In this document: positions 1 through 8,395 of the stretch, piece by piece | Numbering within the stretch: position 1 is the first letter of the stretch | Layout of the letters: each line of letters opens with the position of its first letter | Assembly: GCF_004331385.1 (NCBI RefSeq) | Contig: NZ_SJON01000001.1 | Span: forward strand, 62,001-126,000 | From: Enterobacter quasihormaechei | GTDB lineage: Bacteria; Pseudomonadota; Gammaproteobacteria; Enterobacterales; Enterobacteriaceae | Length of the DNA stretch: 64,000 nucleotides | Direction of reading: 5' to 3' | Position numbers and translations under genes: made by a program | The notes under the pieces: generated by a model | Told to the model about the DNA's origin: nothing | Databases searched by the model: none | Seen by the model: the letters and a program-made list of their open reading frames with translations, nothing else

Positions 1-384
1 TGTGCCCTGATATGTCGGCACGCGCGCGCCGGGTGGGGCATATTTGCTGAGCGGATCGTCAAGTTTCACCACGCCCTGATCGAGTAATTTCACCAGCATT
101 TCACTGGTCATCAGCTTGGTTATCGACGCGACGCGGATGACGGAATCCAGCTGCGGGCGAACATTATTTCCCGGTCGTGTTTCACCGAAGCTGCGAAACA
201 CCCGCTGGTTACCGTCGATCACGACCAGCGCCATTCCCGTCGCACCGCTGCCGTAATAAATCAGGTTCGCGTAGCGATCGGCAATGTCAGAGGCCAGAAC
301 CGGGGCCGTCAGAGGCTGGGCTGCCTGGGCGGTGGACAGGGTCACCGCACACAGCGCGGCGAAAGAGAGCAGACAACGTTTCAA
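1..384 (-). CDS. ampH: AmpH, penicillin-binding protein / D-alanyl-D-alanine carboxypeptidase-endopeptidase (3' part off window)
   Basis: This is a class C beta-lactamase-fold protein that acts on peptidoglycan peptides in the periplasm. Only the first 128 codons are here; the gene runs off the left edge. Translation of the minus strand from a TTG at 384 gives a signal peptide starting KRCLLSFAALCAVTLS, then the conserved GSGATGMALVVIDGNQRVF stretch. The active-site SxxK tetrad appears as RVASITK. Two upstream ATGs are in another frame, so TTG is the only sensible start; the E. coli protein begins at the equivalent MKR. It is divergent from sbmA, as in E. coli. Identity is firm; the missing part prevents any check of integrity. 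Confidence 0.93.
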   Translation of the reverse strand, partial: MKRCLLSFAALCAVTLSTAQAAQPLTAPVLASDIADRYANLIYYGSGATGMALVVIDGNQRVFRSFGETRPGNNVRPQLDSVIRVASITKLMTSEMLVKLLDQGVVKLDDPLSKYAPPGARVPTYQGT

Positions 385-735
385 CGAAAAGCATCCATCA
401 AGTGAATAAGGAGAGTTACGGGTATTTATACTACTAATCGGCGTCGGGCAATGGCCCGATTTGCATAACGATAGCGAGAAAAACGTAACCGTGGGTAAAT
501 TTGAACAATTTACTTGCGGCCAGACTCCCATTTTGTGACATCGACCGTATGATAGACGCTACGGTTGCTGTTGCGAATGAAACGCACCGAAACAATTCTC
601 GAAAACGGGAAAGCGAACTAATAATTCACCCGCAGGTCTGACTTTTTTGCCTGAGCCGGGCGGCTGGCACAGGCAAGGTTTCGCGTGGCGATATGTTGAA
701 CACAGCAACAGCCATAACAACAAGAAGGAAGCACA
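385..735. other. ampH-sbmA divergent intergenic region
   Basis: This 351-base gap must hold the divergent promoters of ampH and sbmA. The SbmA ribosome-binding site AAGGAAG lies just before the ATG at 736. I see no convincing small gene and no strong palindrome. In E. coli sbmA has a sigma-E promoter, but I could not find a good GGAACTT-type -35 element here. Confidence 0.4.
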
Positions 736-1956
736 ATGTTTAAGTCATTTTTCCCAAAGCCGGGGCCTTTTTTCCTGTCGGCATTTATTTGGGCACTGCT
801 GGCTGTCATTTTCTGGCAGGGCGGTGGCGGCGCGTGGCTGACCCGTCTTACGGGGGCAACGGGCGAGATCCCCATTAGCGCAGCGCGCTTCTGGTCCATG
901 AGCTATCTGCTTTTCTACGCTTACTACCTGCTCTGCGTAGGGCTTTTTGCCATGTTCTGGTTCATCTATTCTCCTCACCGCTGGCAATACTGGTCGATTC
1001 TCGGCACGTCGTTAATCATCTTTGTCACCTGGTTCCTGGTGGAAGTGGGCGTGGCGGTCAACGCCTGGTATGCGCCGTTTTACGATCTGATCCAGACGGC
1101 GCTGAGTTCGCCGCATAAGGTGACCATAAACCAGTTCTACCATGAGGTGGGGATCTTCCTCGGCATCGCCCTTATTGCCGTGGTGATCGGTGTGATGAAT
1201 AACTTTTTCGTCAGTCACTACGTGTTTCGCTGGCGTACCGCGATGAACGAACACTATATGGCGCACTGGCAGCACCTGCGTCATATCGAAGGTGCTGCAC
1301 AGCGTGTGCAGGAAGACACCATGCGTTTTGCCTCTACGCTTGAAGATATGGGCGTGAGCTTTATCAACGCCATCATGACGCTTATCGCCTTCCTGCCTGT
1401 GCTGGTGACGCTCTCGTCGCACGTTCCGGAGTTGCCGATTGTCGGGCATCTGCCGTATGGCCTGGTGATTGCCGCGATTGTCTGGTCGCTGATGGGAACG
1501 GGGCTGCTGGCTGTCGTGGGGATCAAGCTGCCGGGGCTGGAATTTAAAAACCAGCGCGTGGAAGCGGCCTACCGTAAAGAGCTGGTGTATGGCGAAGACG
1601 ACGCCAACCGTGCGTCACCGCCTACCGTGCGCGAGCTGTTTGGCGCCGTACGTCGTAACTACTTCCGCCTCTATTTCCATTACATGTATTTCAATATCGC
1701 ACGCATTCTTTATCTTCAGGTGGATAACGTTTTCGGGTTGTTCCTGCTGTTCCCGTCCATCGTTGCGGGTACGATCACGCTCGGTCTGATGACCCAAATC
1801 ACCAACGTCTTTGGTCAGGTTCGCGGTTCGTTCCAGTACCTGATAAGCTCCTGGACTACGCTGGTGGAGCTGATGTCCATCTATAAACGTTTACGCAGTT
1901 TCGAGCGTGAGCTGGACGATAAGGACTTGCAGGAAGTCACCCATACATTAGGTTAA
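736..1956 (+). CDS. sbmA: SbmA, inner-membrane peptide antibiotic transporter
   Basis: SbmA is a proton-driven importer in the inner membrane that takes up microcins B17 and J25, bleomycin and proline-rich antimicrobial peptides. The protein has 406 residues, the usual family length, and about seven or eight hydrophobic segments starting near residue 10. It has the SbmA/BacA fold and no ATPase domain. The N-terminus [13 protein letters not shown] is characteristic. The ATG at 736 follows AAGGAAG. yaiW starts 12 bases after its stop, so the two form the sbmA-yaiW operon known from E. coli, where both affect sensitivity to proline-rich peptides. Confidence 0.97.
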   Translation: MFKSFFPKPGPFFLSAFIWALLAVIFWQGGGGAWLTRLTGATGEIPISAARFWSMSYLLFYAYYLLCVGLFAMFWFIYSPHRWQYWSILGTSLIIFVTWFLVEVGVAVNAWYAPFYDLIQTALSSPHKVTINQFYHEVGIFLGIALIAVVIGVMNNFFVSHYVFRWRTAMNEHYMAHWQHLRHIEGAAQRVQEDTMRFASTLEDMGVSFINAIMTLIAFLPVLVTLSSHVPELPIVGHLPYGLVIAAIVWSLMGTGLLAVVGIKLPGLEFKNQRVEAAYRKELVYGEDDANRASPPTVRELFGAVRRNYFRLYFHYMYFNIARILYLQVDNVFGLFLLFPSIVAGTITLGLMTQITNVFGQVRGSFQYLISSWTTLVELMSIYKRLRSFERELDDKDLQEVTHTLG

Positions 1957-1968
1957 AAAGGAATTGCT

Positions 1969-3066
1969 ATGCCATTTGCCGTACCACGTGGATTACCGCT
2001 GACGTTACTCGCTGCCTTCGTGCTGGCGGGCTGTGCCGATAAAGGGGCCGCCCCGCTCAAAGAAGGCGAGAAGCCCGTTGATGTGGCAAGCGTGGTGCGG
2101 CAAAAAATGCCCGCCAGCGTGAAGGATCGCAGCGAGTGGGCTGATGCGCTGGCAACGACCTTCAAAAGCCAGAAGATTGCGCCTACCGAGGAGAATATCT
2201 GCTCGGTGCTGGCGGTGGCGCAGCAGGAATCGATGTATCAGTCAGATCCTGTCGTGCCTGGCCTGAACAAAATTGCCTGGAAGGAGATCGACCGCCGGGC
2301 CGAATCGATGCATATCCCGGTTTTCCTGGTGCATACCGCCCTTAAAATCACCTCGCCAAACGGTAAAAGCTACAGCGAACGGCTGGATACGGTGAAAACT
2401 GAGAAACAGCTGAGCGCCATTTTCGACGACCTGATCAGTATGGTGCCGATGGGGCAGAAGCTGTTCGGTTCGCTGAATCCGGTGCATACCGGCGGCCCGA
2501 TGCAGGTCAGTATCGCATTTGCGGAAAAACATACCGACGGCTATCCGTGGGATATCGACGGTACGGTGCGTCAGGAAGTCTTCTCCCTGCGCGGGGGTCT
2601 GTGGTTTGGAACGTATCATCTGCTGAATTATCCGGCCAGCTACGATAAACCGCTGTATCGCTTTGCGGACTTTAACGCGGGCTGGTATGCCAGCCGAAAT
2701 GCAGCCTTCCAGAATGCGGTGAGCCGCGCCAGCGGTGTGAAGCTGGCTCTGGACGGCGATCTCATTGCTTACGGCAGCAGCGAGGCGGGCACCACCGAAC
2801 GTGCGGTGCGTAAACTCTCGACGAAGCTGGAGATGAGCAACAGCGATATCCGCCGTCAGCTGGAGAAGGGCGATAGCCTGGCGTTTGAGAAAACGGATTT
2901 GTATAAGCAGGTCTTTGCGCTCGCCGAGAAGAAAAGTGGGAAGGCATTACCAAGAGCCATTCTGCCGGGCATTCAGCTGGAAAGCCCGAAAATCACGCGT
3001 AACCTGACGACCGCCTGGTTCGCAAAACGCGTGGACGATCGTCGGGCTCGCTGTATGGGACTGTAA
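1969..3066 (+). CDS. yaiW: YaiW, surface-exposed outer-membrane lipoprotein (DUF1615)
   Basis: This is a 365-residue lipoprotein. The N-terminus has a hydrophobic stretch ending in the lipobox LAGC at about residues 18-21, so it should be acylated by Lgt and cleaved by LspA. The rest is soluble and matches the DUF1615 family. In E. coli YaiW is a surface-exposed outer-membrane lipoprotein that, with SbmA, helps uptake of the peptide Bac7. It sits directly behind sbmA. Its stop codon abuts the stop of the convergent yaiY with no base between them, so no separate terminator fits there. Confidence 0.95.
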   Translation: MPFAVPRGLPLTLLAAFVLAGCADKGAAPLKEGEKPVDVASVVRQKMPASVKDRSEWADALATTFKSQKIAPTEENICSVLAVAQQESMYQSDPVVPGLNKIAWKEIDRRAESMHIPVFLVHTALKITSPNGKSYSERLDTVKTEKQLSAIFDDLISMVPMGQKLFGSLNPVHTGGPMQVSIAFAEKHTDGYPWDIDGTVRQEVFSLRGGLWFGTYHLLNYPASYDKPLYRFADFNAGWYASRNAAFQNAVSRASGVKLALDGDLIAYGSSEAGTTERAVRKLSTKLEMSNSDIRRQLEKGDSLAFEKTDLYKQVFALAEKKSGKALPRAILPGIQLESPKITRNLTTAWFAKRVDDRRARCMGL

Positions 3067-3369
3067 TCAGTGGCGGTGGCGCCAGCGCAGGACGAGTGCA
3101 ATGACGCCCAGCACCATGCTGCCCGCGAGGAAGGGGATGAGCCCGAACACGGTGCTCACGCCTAAACCGATTTCAACGCGCGGGCGGCCGGTATCCTGAA
3201 CCTGCATCAGGTGCTCATACACGCCAGGAGCGTGAACCAGCATATTCAGCAGTTGGGTTCCTGCCCAGAAGCAAAACAGAACAAACAGGGCATAGGCAAT
3301 GTTCCCCGCAGTGGAGGTTTTTGGTTGTTTTCCGCCAAAAATCGGTTTCGACAATGTAAAGTCTGCCAT
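3067..3369 (-). CDS. yaiY: YaiY, small inner-membrane protein (DUF2755)
   Basis: This protein of about 100 residues has two hydrophobic segments, roughly residues 25-45 and 75-95, and is predicted to lie in the inner membrane. Function is unknown. The start is placed at 3369 (MADFTLSKP) because a good ribosome-binding site, GGGAGG, lies just upstream and E. coli YaiY starts MADFTLSK; an in-frame codon further upstream would add seven residues. Downstream it meets yaiW head-on with zero spacing; upstream it is divergent from yaiZ. Confidence 0.9.
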   Translation of the reverse strand: MADFTLSKPIFGGKQPKTSTAGNIAYALFVLFCFWAGTQLLNMLVHAPGVYEHLMQVQDTGRPRVEIGLGVSTVFGLIPFLAGSMVLGVIALVLRWRHRH

Positions 3370-3616
3370 AAGACCTCCCGAAAATATCACTCTGTTTTAA
3401 TACGCGTCGTACAGAGTGAGTGTGACAGGTCATAGCATTTGTCAATATCAGAATCGTGGGAAAGTCGGCTCAGGATTCCTCCTGGATTGTCGATTTATGC
3501 ATCATGTCACAAATTGATAACATAAGTGAAACTGTGCTGCATTTCAGAATTTACGTATCCGCCACAGACGTCTTCAGTAAACTGTGAGAGGATGGTTTTT
3601 TTCTGCCGGAGTTGTC

Positions 3617-3838
3617 ATGAAGCTCACTTCCAAACTACGCCGTGACTGGCATTACTACGCCTTTGCGATCGGGCTGATCTTTATTCTTAATGGTGTTGTC
3701 GGGCTGCTGGGCTTTGAAGCGAAAGGCTGGCAAACCTATGCGGTGGGGCTGGTAACCTGGGTCATCAGTTTCTGGCTGGCGGGATTCATTATCCGTCGTC
3801 GTCCCGATGAGACGACGACGGCAGAGAACGTCGAGTAA
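3617..3838 (+). CDS. yaiZ: YaiZ, small inner-membrane protein (DUF2754)
   Basis: This is a 73-residue protein with two membrane segments (about residues 15-32 and 40-58) and a basic tail with RRR. The central HYYAFAIGLIFILNGVVG is nearly identical to E. coli YaiZ. Function is unknown. ATG at 3617 is preceded by GGAG; a start at 3584 would be possible in frame but has no family support. The gene is convergent with ddlA, three bases apart. Confidence 0.88.
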   Translation: MKLTSKLRRDWHYYAFAIGLIFILNGVVGLLGFEAKGWQTYAVGLVTWVISFWLAGFIIRRRPDETTTAENVE

Positions 3839-3841
3839 CCG

Positions 3842-4939
3842 TTAGTTCATCGAACTTTTCAGGGCGCTGTCAGCGGCGTGACGTTCCAGCGCCAGTTCAA
3901 TCAGGCGGGTGATCAGTTCCGGATAGCTTATCCCGCTGGCCTGCCACAATTTCGGGTACATGCTGATATTGGTAAAGCCCGGCAGGGTGTTGATTTCGTT
4001 AATCACTACCTCGTTATCCGGCGTCAGGAACACGTCGACGCGGGCCATCCCGCAGCATCCCAGCGCCTGATAGGCTTCAACGGCGATCGCGCGGATCGCG
4101 TCGTTAACATCGGGATCGAGCGCGGCGGGCACCACAACCTGGGCACCTTTGTCGTCAATATATTTGGTGTCGTAGGAATAGAAGTCGCTGCTCAGAACCA
4201 CTTCACCGCAGGTGCTCGCCTGGGGGAAATCGTTGCCCAGGACAGCGCACTCGATTTCGCGACCTTTAATTCCCTGCTCAACCACCACCTTATGGTCGAA
4301 TTCGAAGGCCAGACGAACGGCATCGTTAAACTGCGCTTCGCTGGTCACTTTACTGACGCCCACGGAAGAGCCCTGATTCGCGGGTTTCACGAACAGCGGC
4401 AGGCCAAGCTGCGCCTGGATCTGCGCGAAGCTGTGTTTATCGCGGTTGGCACGCGTAAGCGTCACGAACGGCGCAATGTTCAGACCGGCGTCGCGCAGCA
4501 GACGTTTAGTGACGTCTTTATCCATGCAGGCGGCAGAGCCAAGCACATCGGAGCCGACAAACGGCAGGTTCGCCATACGCAACATCCCTTGCAGGGAACC
4601 GTCTTCGCCCAGCGTGCCGTGAACGATGGGGAACACTACGTCAATCTGTGCCAGCGCCTGCGCGTTCCCGGCATTAATAAGCTGTCCCTGTTCCACGCCC
4701 GGCACCGTTGCGACGCTGATATCAGAAGGATTAAGGGCAATGTGCGCCGGATCGTCAGCATGTAGCAGATACTGGCTGGCATCGTTAACATGCCACTGGC
4801 CCTGTTTATCAATGCCCAGCAGCACCACGTCAAAACGGCTTTTATCAATCGCATCAACGATATTTTTAGCCGATTGCAACGACACCTCGTGCTCTGCCGA
4901 TTTTCCCCCAAAGACAATACCTACGCGCTGCTTTGCCAT
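3842..4939 (-). CDS. ddlA: D-alanine--D-alanine ligase A
   Basis: DdlA is a cytoplasmic ATP-grasp enzyme that joins two D-alanines for the peptidoglycan stem peptide. The 365-residue protein starts [20 protein letters not shown], carries the substrate-binding HEVS, the ATP-grasp loop [13 protein letters not shown] and the Mg-binding [10 protein letters not shown] near the end. I chose ATG at 4939 from the match to E. coli DdlA (364 residues); a start 14 codons upstream is unsupported. An extensin/M15-like gene is divergent 105 bases upstream, where E. coli has iraP transcribed away from ddlA. Confidence 0.97.
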   Translation of the reverse strand: MAKQRVGIVFGGKSAEHEVSLQSAKNIVDAIDKSRFDVVLLGIDKQGQWHVNDASQYLLHADDPAHIALNPSDISVATVPGVEQGQLINAGNAQALAQIDVVFPIVHGTLGEDGSLQGMLRMANLPFVGSDVLGSAACMDKDVTKRLLRDAGLNIAPFVTLTRANRDKHSFAQIQAQLGLPLFVKPANQGSSVGVSKVTSEAQFNDAVRLAFEFDHKVVVEQGIKGREIECAVLGNDFPQASTCGEVVLSSDFYSYDTKYIDDKGAQVVVPAALDPDVNDAIRAIAVEAYQALGCCGMARVDVFLTPDNEVVINEINTLPGFTNISMYPKLWQASGISYPELITRLIELALERHAADSALKSSMN

Positions 4940-5043
4940 CTCACTCTCTTCCAGTCTGACGAAAAGCCAATAACATACCACGATGCCCGGCGGGTTTCGC
5001 GGCCTTCTGCCATAATGTTTTAAGGGATGTTGAAGGGGGGCGC

Positions 5044-5727
5044 GTGAGAGGAAAAGGTCTGCTTATTCTTATCGTTATTGCCGGGATCGCCGCGGTGGGC
5101 TACCGCTGGTTGCCGCCGTATTACAATCCTTTCGTGCCGCTTACGCTTGACGATCCGCCCGGAAAAATAACCCAGTTTAAACTTCGGCGCTTAACGCCGC
5201 AGGCGTGCGAAAATCTGTTAGCGCAGGCGAATCAACGCCAGCTTATCCGTACCCAGGCTGTTGCTGACAGCGCCGGGGAGTGCCCGCTAAGTAACGTGGT
5301 GCGCGTGCGCGATTTTGGCCCCGTCAGCCTGAACGGCAGCTTTCTTGCCAGTTGCCCGCTGGCGTTAAGCTCGGCGCTGTTTGTCAGCCAGCAGGCCCGA
5401 CCGCTCACCAAAACCTGGACGGGAAGCGAGCTTACGCGCATTGAACATCTGGGCAGCTTTGCCTGCCGCAATATCTATAGCCGCCCGGATGCGCGGCGCA
5501 GTGAACATGCCACGGCGGATGCGCTGGATATCAGTGCCTTCCGGCTGGCAAACGGACAGCGCGTTACCATCCTCAATGGCTGGAAAGCGGAAAAGACGCA
5601 GCCCTGGCTACAGGCGCTGCTGTCGGCAAGCTGCGGCTATTACGGTAACGGTCTGGGGCCGAACTATAATGCCGCCCATGCCAACCATTTCCATTTGGGG
5701 ATGCGCGGTTACGGAATGTGTCGATGA
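5044..5727 (+). CDS. Extensin-like family protein with M15-type zinc peptidase motifs
   Basis: This 227-residue protein has one N-terminal membrane anchor (residues 5-22), so the bulk should lie in the periplasm. It fits the 'extensin-like C-terminal' family. Residues 153-162 read [10 protein letters not shown], close to the SxHxxGxAxD zinc motif of M15 peptidases such as VanY (G replaced by A), and residues 212-217 read HANHFH, the matching second zinc-ligand motif. Six cysteines (55, 80, 104, 141, 197, 226) could form disulfides. GTG at 5044 follows a G-rich site AAGGGGGG. E. coli lacks this gene here. A cell-wall peptidase role is inference; the divergent ddlA makes the D-Ala-D-Ala bond that M15 enzymes cut. 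Confidence 0.75.
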   Translation: MRGKGLLILIVIAGIAAVGYRWLPPYYNPFVPLTLDDPPGKITQFKLRRLTPQACENLLAQANQRQLIRTQAVADSAGECPLSNVVRVRDFGPVSLNGSFLASCPLALSSALFVSQQARPLTKTWTGSELTRIEHLGSFACRNIYSRPDARRSEHATADALDISAFRLANGQRVTILNGWKAEKTQPWLQALLSASCGYYGNGLGPNYNAAHANHFHLGMRGYGMCR

Positions 5728-5758
5728 AGCATAATCTTCCACCGAAAAGTGGATAAAT

Positions 5759-5774
5759 TGTGACTTGTTTCACA
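5759..5774 (+). promoter_or_regulatory. Predicted CRP-cAMP site upstream of the MFS gene
   Basis: The sequence reads TGTGACTTGTTTCACA, a full match to the CRP consensus TGTGA-N6-TCACA, extended on both sides to TTGTGA/TCACAA. It lies between the extensin-like gene and the MFS gene. A possible -10 (GATAAA, about 5792-5797) would place it near -41, the class II activator position. Binding itself is not shown. Confidence 0.75.
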
Positions 5775-5878
5775 AATATGATGACTGGGAAGATAAAACA
5801 CCAAAGTCTGCAAGGCCGCATCTCTGGCGCTATGCCATCGCGCGTAACTTGCTAATCTGTCGGCGAATTCGCCTAAAA

Positions 5879-7111
5879 ATGAAGACTATTTCTGTTATGG
5901 AATCCTGGAAAGTTAACCTCATTTCAGTCTGGTTCGGCTGTTTCTTCACCGGACTGGCTATCAGCCAGATATTGCCCTTCCTGCCGCTGTACGTGTCGCA
6001 GCTGGGGGTCACTTCCCATGAAGCGCTCTCCATGTGGTCCGGCCTGACGTTCAGCGTGACGTTTCTGGTATCTGCCATAGTGTCACCGATGTGGGGAAGT
6101 CTGGCGGACCGTAAGGGGCGCAAGCTGATGTTGCTCCGCGCCTCGCTGGGGATGGCGATAGCCATTTTGCTCCAGGCCTTCGCCACCAACGTCTGGCAGC
6201 TGTTTATTCTGCGGGCGATTATGGGGCTGACTTCCGGGTACATTCCGAACGCCATGGCGCTGGTGGCCTCGCAGGTACCGCGCGAGCGGAGCGGCTGGGC
6301 GCTCAGCACGCTTTCCACGGCACAGATCAGCGGGGTGATCGGCGGCCCGCTGCTCGGTGGCTTCCTGGCTGACCATGTCGGGCTGCGTGCGGTCTTTATC
6401 ATTACCGCCATCCTGCTGACAATCAGCTTTATGGTCACCCTTTTTCTGATCAAAGAGGGCGGGCGGCCTGCTGTAAGTAAATCCGAACGACTGAGCGGAA
6501 AGGCGGTTTTCGCCTCGCTGCCTTATCCTGGCCTGATGATCAGCCTCTTTGTCACCACGATGGTGATCCAGCTCTGCAACGGCTCGGTGGGGCCGATTCT
6601 GGCGCTGTTTATCAAGTCGATGGCGCCGGACAGCAGCAACATTGCTTTTCTGAGCGGGATGATTGCCGCTGTGCCGGGCGTGTCGGCGCTGATGTCCGCG
6701 CCGCGTCTGGGAAAACTGGGCGACAGGATCGGTACGGCGCGCATTCTGATGGCAACGCTCATCATCGCCGTGATCCTCTTCTTTGCCATGTCGTTCGTCA
6801 CCACACCGCTTCAGCTTGGCGTGCTGCGCTTCCTCCTTGGTTTTGCCGATGGCGCCATGCTGCCTGCGGTTCAGACGCTGCTGGTGAAATATTCCAGTGA
6901 CCAGGTAACAGGCCGCATTTTTGGCTACAACCAGTCGTTCATGTATTTAGGCAACGTAGCGGGCCCGCTGATTGGCGCATCGGTCTCGGCGATGGCGGGT
7001 TTCCGCTGGGTATTTGCCGCAACGGCGGTGGTGGTACTTATTAATATTATTCAACTGGCCATTGCCTTACGCCGTCGCAGGCAAATCGCTGAGGCAAAGT
7101 CAGCCCGGTAA
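5879..7111 (+). CDS. MFS drug efflux transporter, MdtG-like
   Basis: This is a 410-residue inner-membrane proton antiporter of the 12-segment DHA1 type. MFS motif A appears as [12 protein letters not shown] after the second segment, and a repeated copy as [12 protein letters not shown] after the sixth to eighth segments. It resembles E. coli MdtG along its length (for example [15 protein letters not shown] and [20 protein letters not shown]) but is clearly a paralog, and mdtG lies elsewhere in E. coli. The start is uncertain: ATG at 5879 or 5897, neither with a strong ribosome-binding site. An ideal CRP site lies about 105 bases upstream. A hairpin terminator follows. The substrate is unknown. 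Confidence 0.8.
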   Translation: MKTISVMESWKVNLISVWFGCFFTGLAISQILPFLPLYVSQLGVTSHEALSMWSGLTFSVTFLVSAIVSPMWGSLADRKGRKLMLLRASLGMAIAILLQAFATNVWQLFILRAIMGLTSGYIPNAMALVASQVPRERSGWALSTLSTAQISGVIGGPLLGGFLADHVGLRAVFIITAILLTISFMVTLFLIKEGGRPAVSKSERLSGKAVFASLPYPGLMISLFVTTMVIQLCNGSVGPILALFIKSMAPDSSNIAFLSGMIAAVPGVSALMSAPRLGKLGDRIGTARILMATLIIAVILFFAMSFVTTPLQLGVLRFLLGFADGAMLPAVQTLLVKYSSDQVTGRIFGYNQSFMYLGNVAGPLIGASVSAMAGFRWVFAATAVVVLINIIQLAIALRRRRQIAEAKSAR

Positions 7112-7141
7112 ACACGATAATATATTATTTATTCTTATGAA

Positions 7142-7181
7142 CGCCGCATTTTTATATAACGAAATGCGGCGCGTTTCTTTT
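7142..7181 (+). terminator. Rho-independent terminator of the MFS gene
   Basis: A perfect 10-bp stem CGCCGCATTT / AAATGCGGCG with a 10-base loop is followed by a T-rich tail (GTTTCTTTT). It lies 30 bases after the MFS stop. Confidence 0.75.
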
Positions 7182-7319
7182 AGAAAAACGTTTCGCTCCC
7201 GGTTCGGAATATCTTTTTTGGCAGCGATGTCACTTTTGCATAAGAGAAAATCAATCCATGCTTTGCATTATTCATTGAGGGTGTTAATTTCAGGGGGAAT
7301 CACAAAAGGAAATAGCACC

Positions 7320-7580
7320 ATGAAAAATCTCATTGCTGAGTTGTTGGTTAAGCTTGCCCAAAAGGAAGAAGAGTCGAAAGAGCTGGTTGCCCAGGTCGAG
7401 GCGCTGGAAATCGTCGTTACGGCACTGTTGCGACAGATGGCAAAACCGGAGCAGGAGGCGTTGATAGACAACGTTGAAGGCGCGCTGGAGAACGCTCGCC
7501 CTGATTCACAGGTGCCCGCAGAAGATGCGGAGCTGCTTCAACAATACGTAAAGAAGCTTTTAAGGCATCCTCGCAGCTAA
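7320..7580 (+). CDS. iraP: IraP, anti-adaptor protecting RpoS (inhibitor of RssB)
   Basis: IraP binds RssB and blocks delivery of sigma-S to ClpXP, so RpoS becomes stable in phosphate starvation. The protein has 86 residues, the E. coli length, with N-terminus [20 protein letters not shown] and C-terminus [11 protein letters not shown]. The first half is a heptad-rich helix (coiled coil about residues 5-45). The ATG at 7320 is fixed by homology; the frame stays open further upstream but that part is noncoding. It sits beside the phoA scar and psiF, as iraP sits beside phoA in E. coli. Confidence 0.93.
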   Translation: MKNLIAELLVKLAQKEEESKELVAQVEALEIVVTALLRQMAKPEQEALIDNVEGALENARPDSQVPAEDAELLQQYVKKLLRHPRS

Positions 7581-7601
7581 CCTGCCAGAGGTGAAAATGA
7601 C

Positions 7602-7619
7602 GTGTCACAGAATTGTCAT
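7602..7619 (+). promoter_or_regulatory. Pho box of the former phoA promoter
   Basis: The bases GTGTCACAGAATTGTCAT align without gaps to the E. coli phoA Pho box (CTGTCATAAAGTTGTCAC), including the two TGTCA repeats 11 bases apart. Further downstream CGTCGCGCTGTTTTTATTT matches the E. coli phoA leader. The E. coli -10 (TATAGT) aligns with TGGCGT at about 7630-7635, a poor -10, so promoter strength is doubtful. It would now serve the phoA remnant and psiF. Confidence 0.75.
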
Positions 7620-7678
7620 GCAGGATGCCTGGCGTCGCGCTGTTTTTATTTTTACCCACTTGTCATGGGGTAATTAAA

Positions 7679-7783
7679 TTGAAGCAGAGCACACTTTTCA
7701 CCGCATTATTTACGTTATTAATGACTTTTGTCCTTACGGCATAACCGGGTAATGATAATCGTACCGCGACGGAACTGAAATAA
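7679..7783 (+). pseudogene. phoA: phoA remnant: signal-peptide minigene plus the last codons
   Basis: A TTG at 7679 opens a 21-codon frame ending in TAA at 7742-7744. Its product begins MKQSTLFTAL and is hydrophobic, the same as the start of the alkaline phosphatase signal peptide (MKQSTIALAL in E. coli). About 30 bases on, CTGAAATAA at 7775-7783 matches the end of E. coli phoA (GLK, stop), and the sequence after it matches the phoA-psiF spacer. So roughly 1.35 kb encoding the mature enzyme is gone, while the promoter region, leader and 3' end remain. The order iraP-phoA scar-psiF is that of E. coli. Comparison is from memory of the E. coli sequence. Confidence 0.75.
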
Positions 7784-7848
7784 CCGGGAGGCCCGGCGAA
7801 AATCATGGTTGCAGGGTGGTTTTTTTCCCGTAACGAACCAGACTTAAC
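7784..7848 (+). terminator. Attenuator-like hairpin between the phoA scar and psiF
   Basis: A short perfect hairpin CCGGG-AGG-CCCGG (7784-7796) is followed by GGTGGTTTTTTTCCC at about 7815-7829. E. coli has a similar hairpin and T-run between phoA and psiF. Whether it stops or only weakens transcription into psiF cannot be told from sequence. Confidence 0.4.
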
Positions 7849-7875
7849 GTGGAACTTCCCATAAAGGATGGTGCA

Positions 7876-8196
7876 ATGAAAACAACAATACTGGTTACCC
7901 TGCTCTCTGGCCTGTGTCTGATGGCCTCAGCACACGCGGAAGAGAAAACGTTAACGCCCCAGCAGCAGCGCATGACGACCTGTAACCAACAGGCGACATC
8001 GCAAAGTCTGAAAGGGGATGCCCGTAAAACGTATATGAGCGACTGCCTTAAGAAGGGTGCGGCCAAACCGGGTGAAAAAAGCCTGACCCCGCAGCAGCAA
8101 AAAATGCGCGAGTGTAATGCTCAGGCGACGCAGCAGATGCTGAAAGGCGACGATCGCAGCAAATTCATGAGCGCGTGCCTGAAGAAACAGGCGTAG
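7876..8196 (+). CDS. psiF: PsiF, phosphate-starvation-inducible periplasmic protein
   Basis: This is a 106-residue protein with a signal peptide (about residues 1-21, ending SAHA) and two copies of a repeat of about 40 residues, each with LTPQQQ, RM/KM, C-N-QAT, LKGD and CLKK. Each repeat carries two cysteines. Function is unknown; in E. coli it is co-transcribed with phoA under PhoB. ATG at 7876 is preceded by AAGGATG. With phoA deleted, psiF is the first intact gene behind the Pho box. Confidence 0.94.
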   Translation: MKTTILVTLLSGLCLMASAHAEEKTLTPQQQRMTTCNQQATSQSLKGDARKTYMSDCLKKGAAKPGEKSLTPQQQKMRECNAQATQQMLKGDDRSKFMSACLKKQA

Positions 8197-8200
8197 TGCT

Positions 8201-8229
8201 AAGGGTGAGCCACGATAGTGGCTCACCCA
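8201..8229 (+). terminator. Terminator after psiF
   Basis: The perfect stem GGGTGAGCCAC / GTGGCTCACCC with loop GATA follows the psiF stop within a few bases. The tail (AAAATTTC) has few Ts, so it may be a weak or bidirectional terminator, or an RNA-stabilising hairpin. Confidence 0.5.
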
Positions 8230-8395
8230 AAATTTCATACTTTCGCTGTCATTCTCTCACTATAGCTGGGGAAATGGTTTCATAATTTTCCCAAGAAAGA
8301 TGAGCGATGAATGTTATGAAATCACGAGCACCTTCGGGAAGCGGGCACCAGCAGCTTTTACTGGATGACTCATACCGTTCCGGCGGCGTTACTCA

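Noticed and set aside
3878..4765. Antisense frame of 295 codons opposite ddlA
   Set aside because: It lies wholly within ddlA on the other strand and is low in recognisable structure. Similar antisense frames lie opposite proC, mak, queA, dxs, thiI, cyoB and tig and were also left out.
5044..7111. Extensin-like and MFS genes as a recently acquired island
   Set aside because: There is no integrase, insertion sequence, tRNA border or obvious base-composition shift. Long residence in the lineage explains it as well.
6972..7319. Longer reading frame that extends iraP upstream
   Set aside because: The added part covers the end of the MFS gene and its terminator. E. coli IraP begins exactly at the ATG at 7320.
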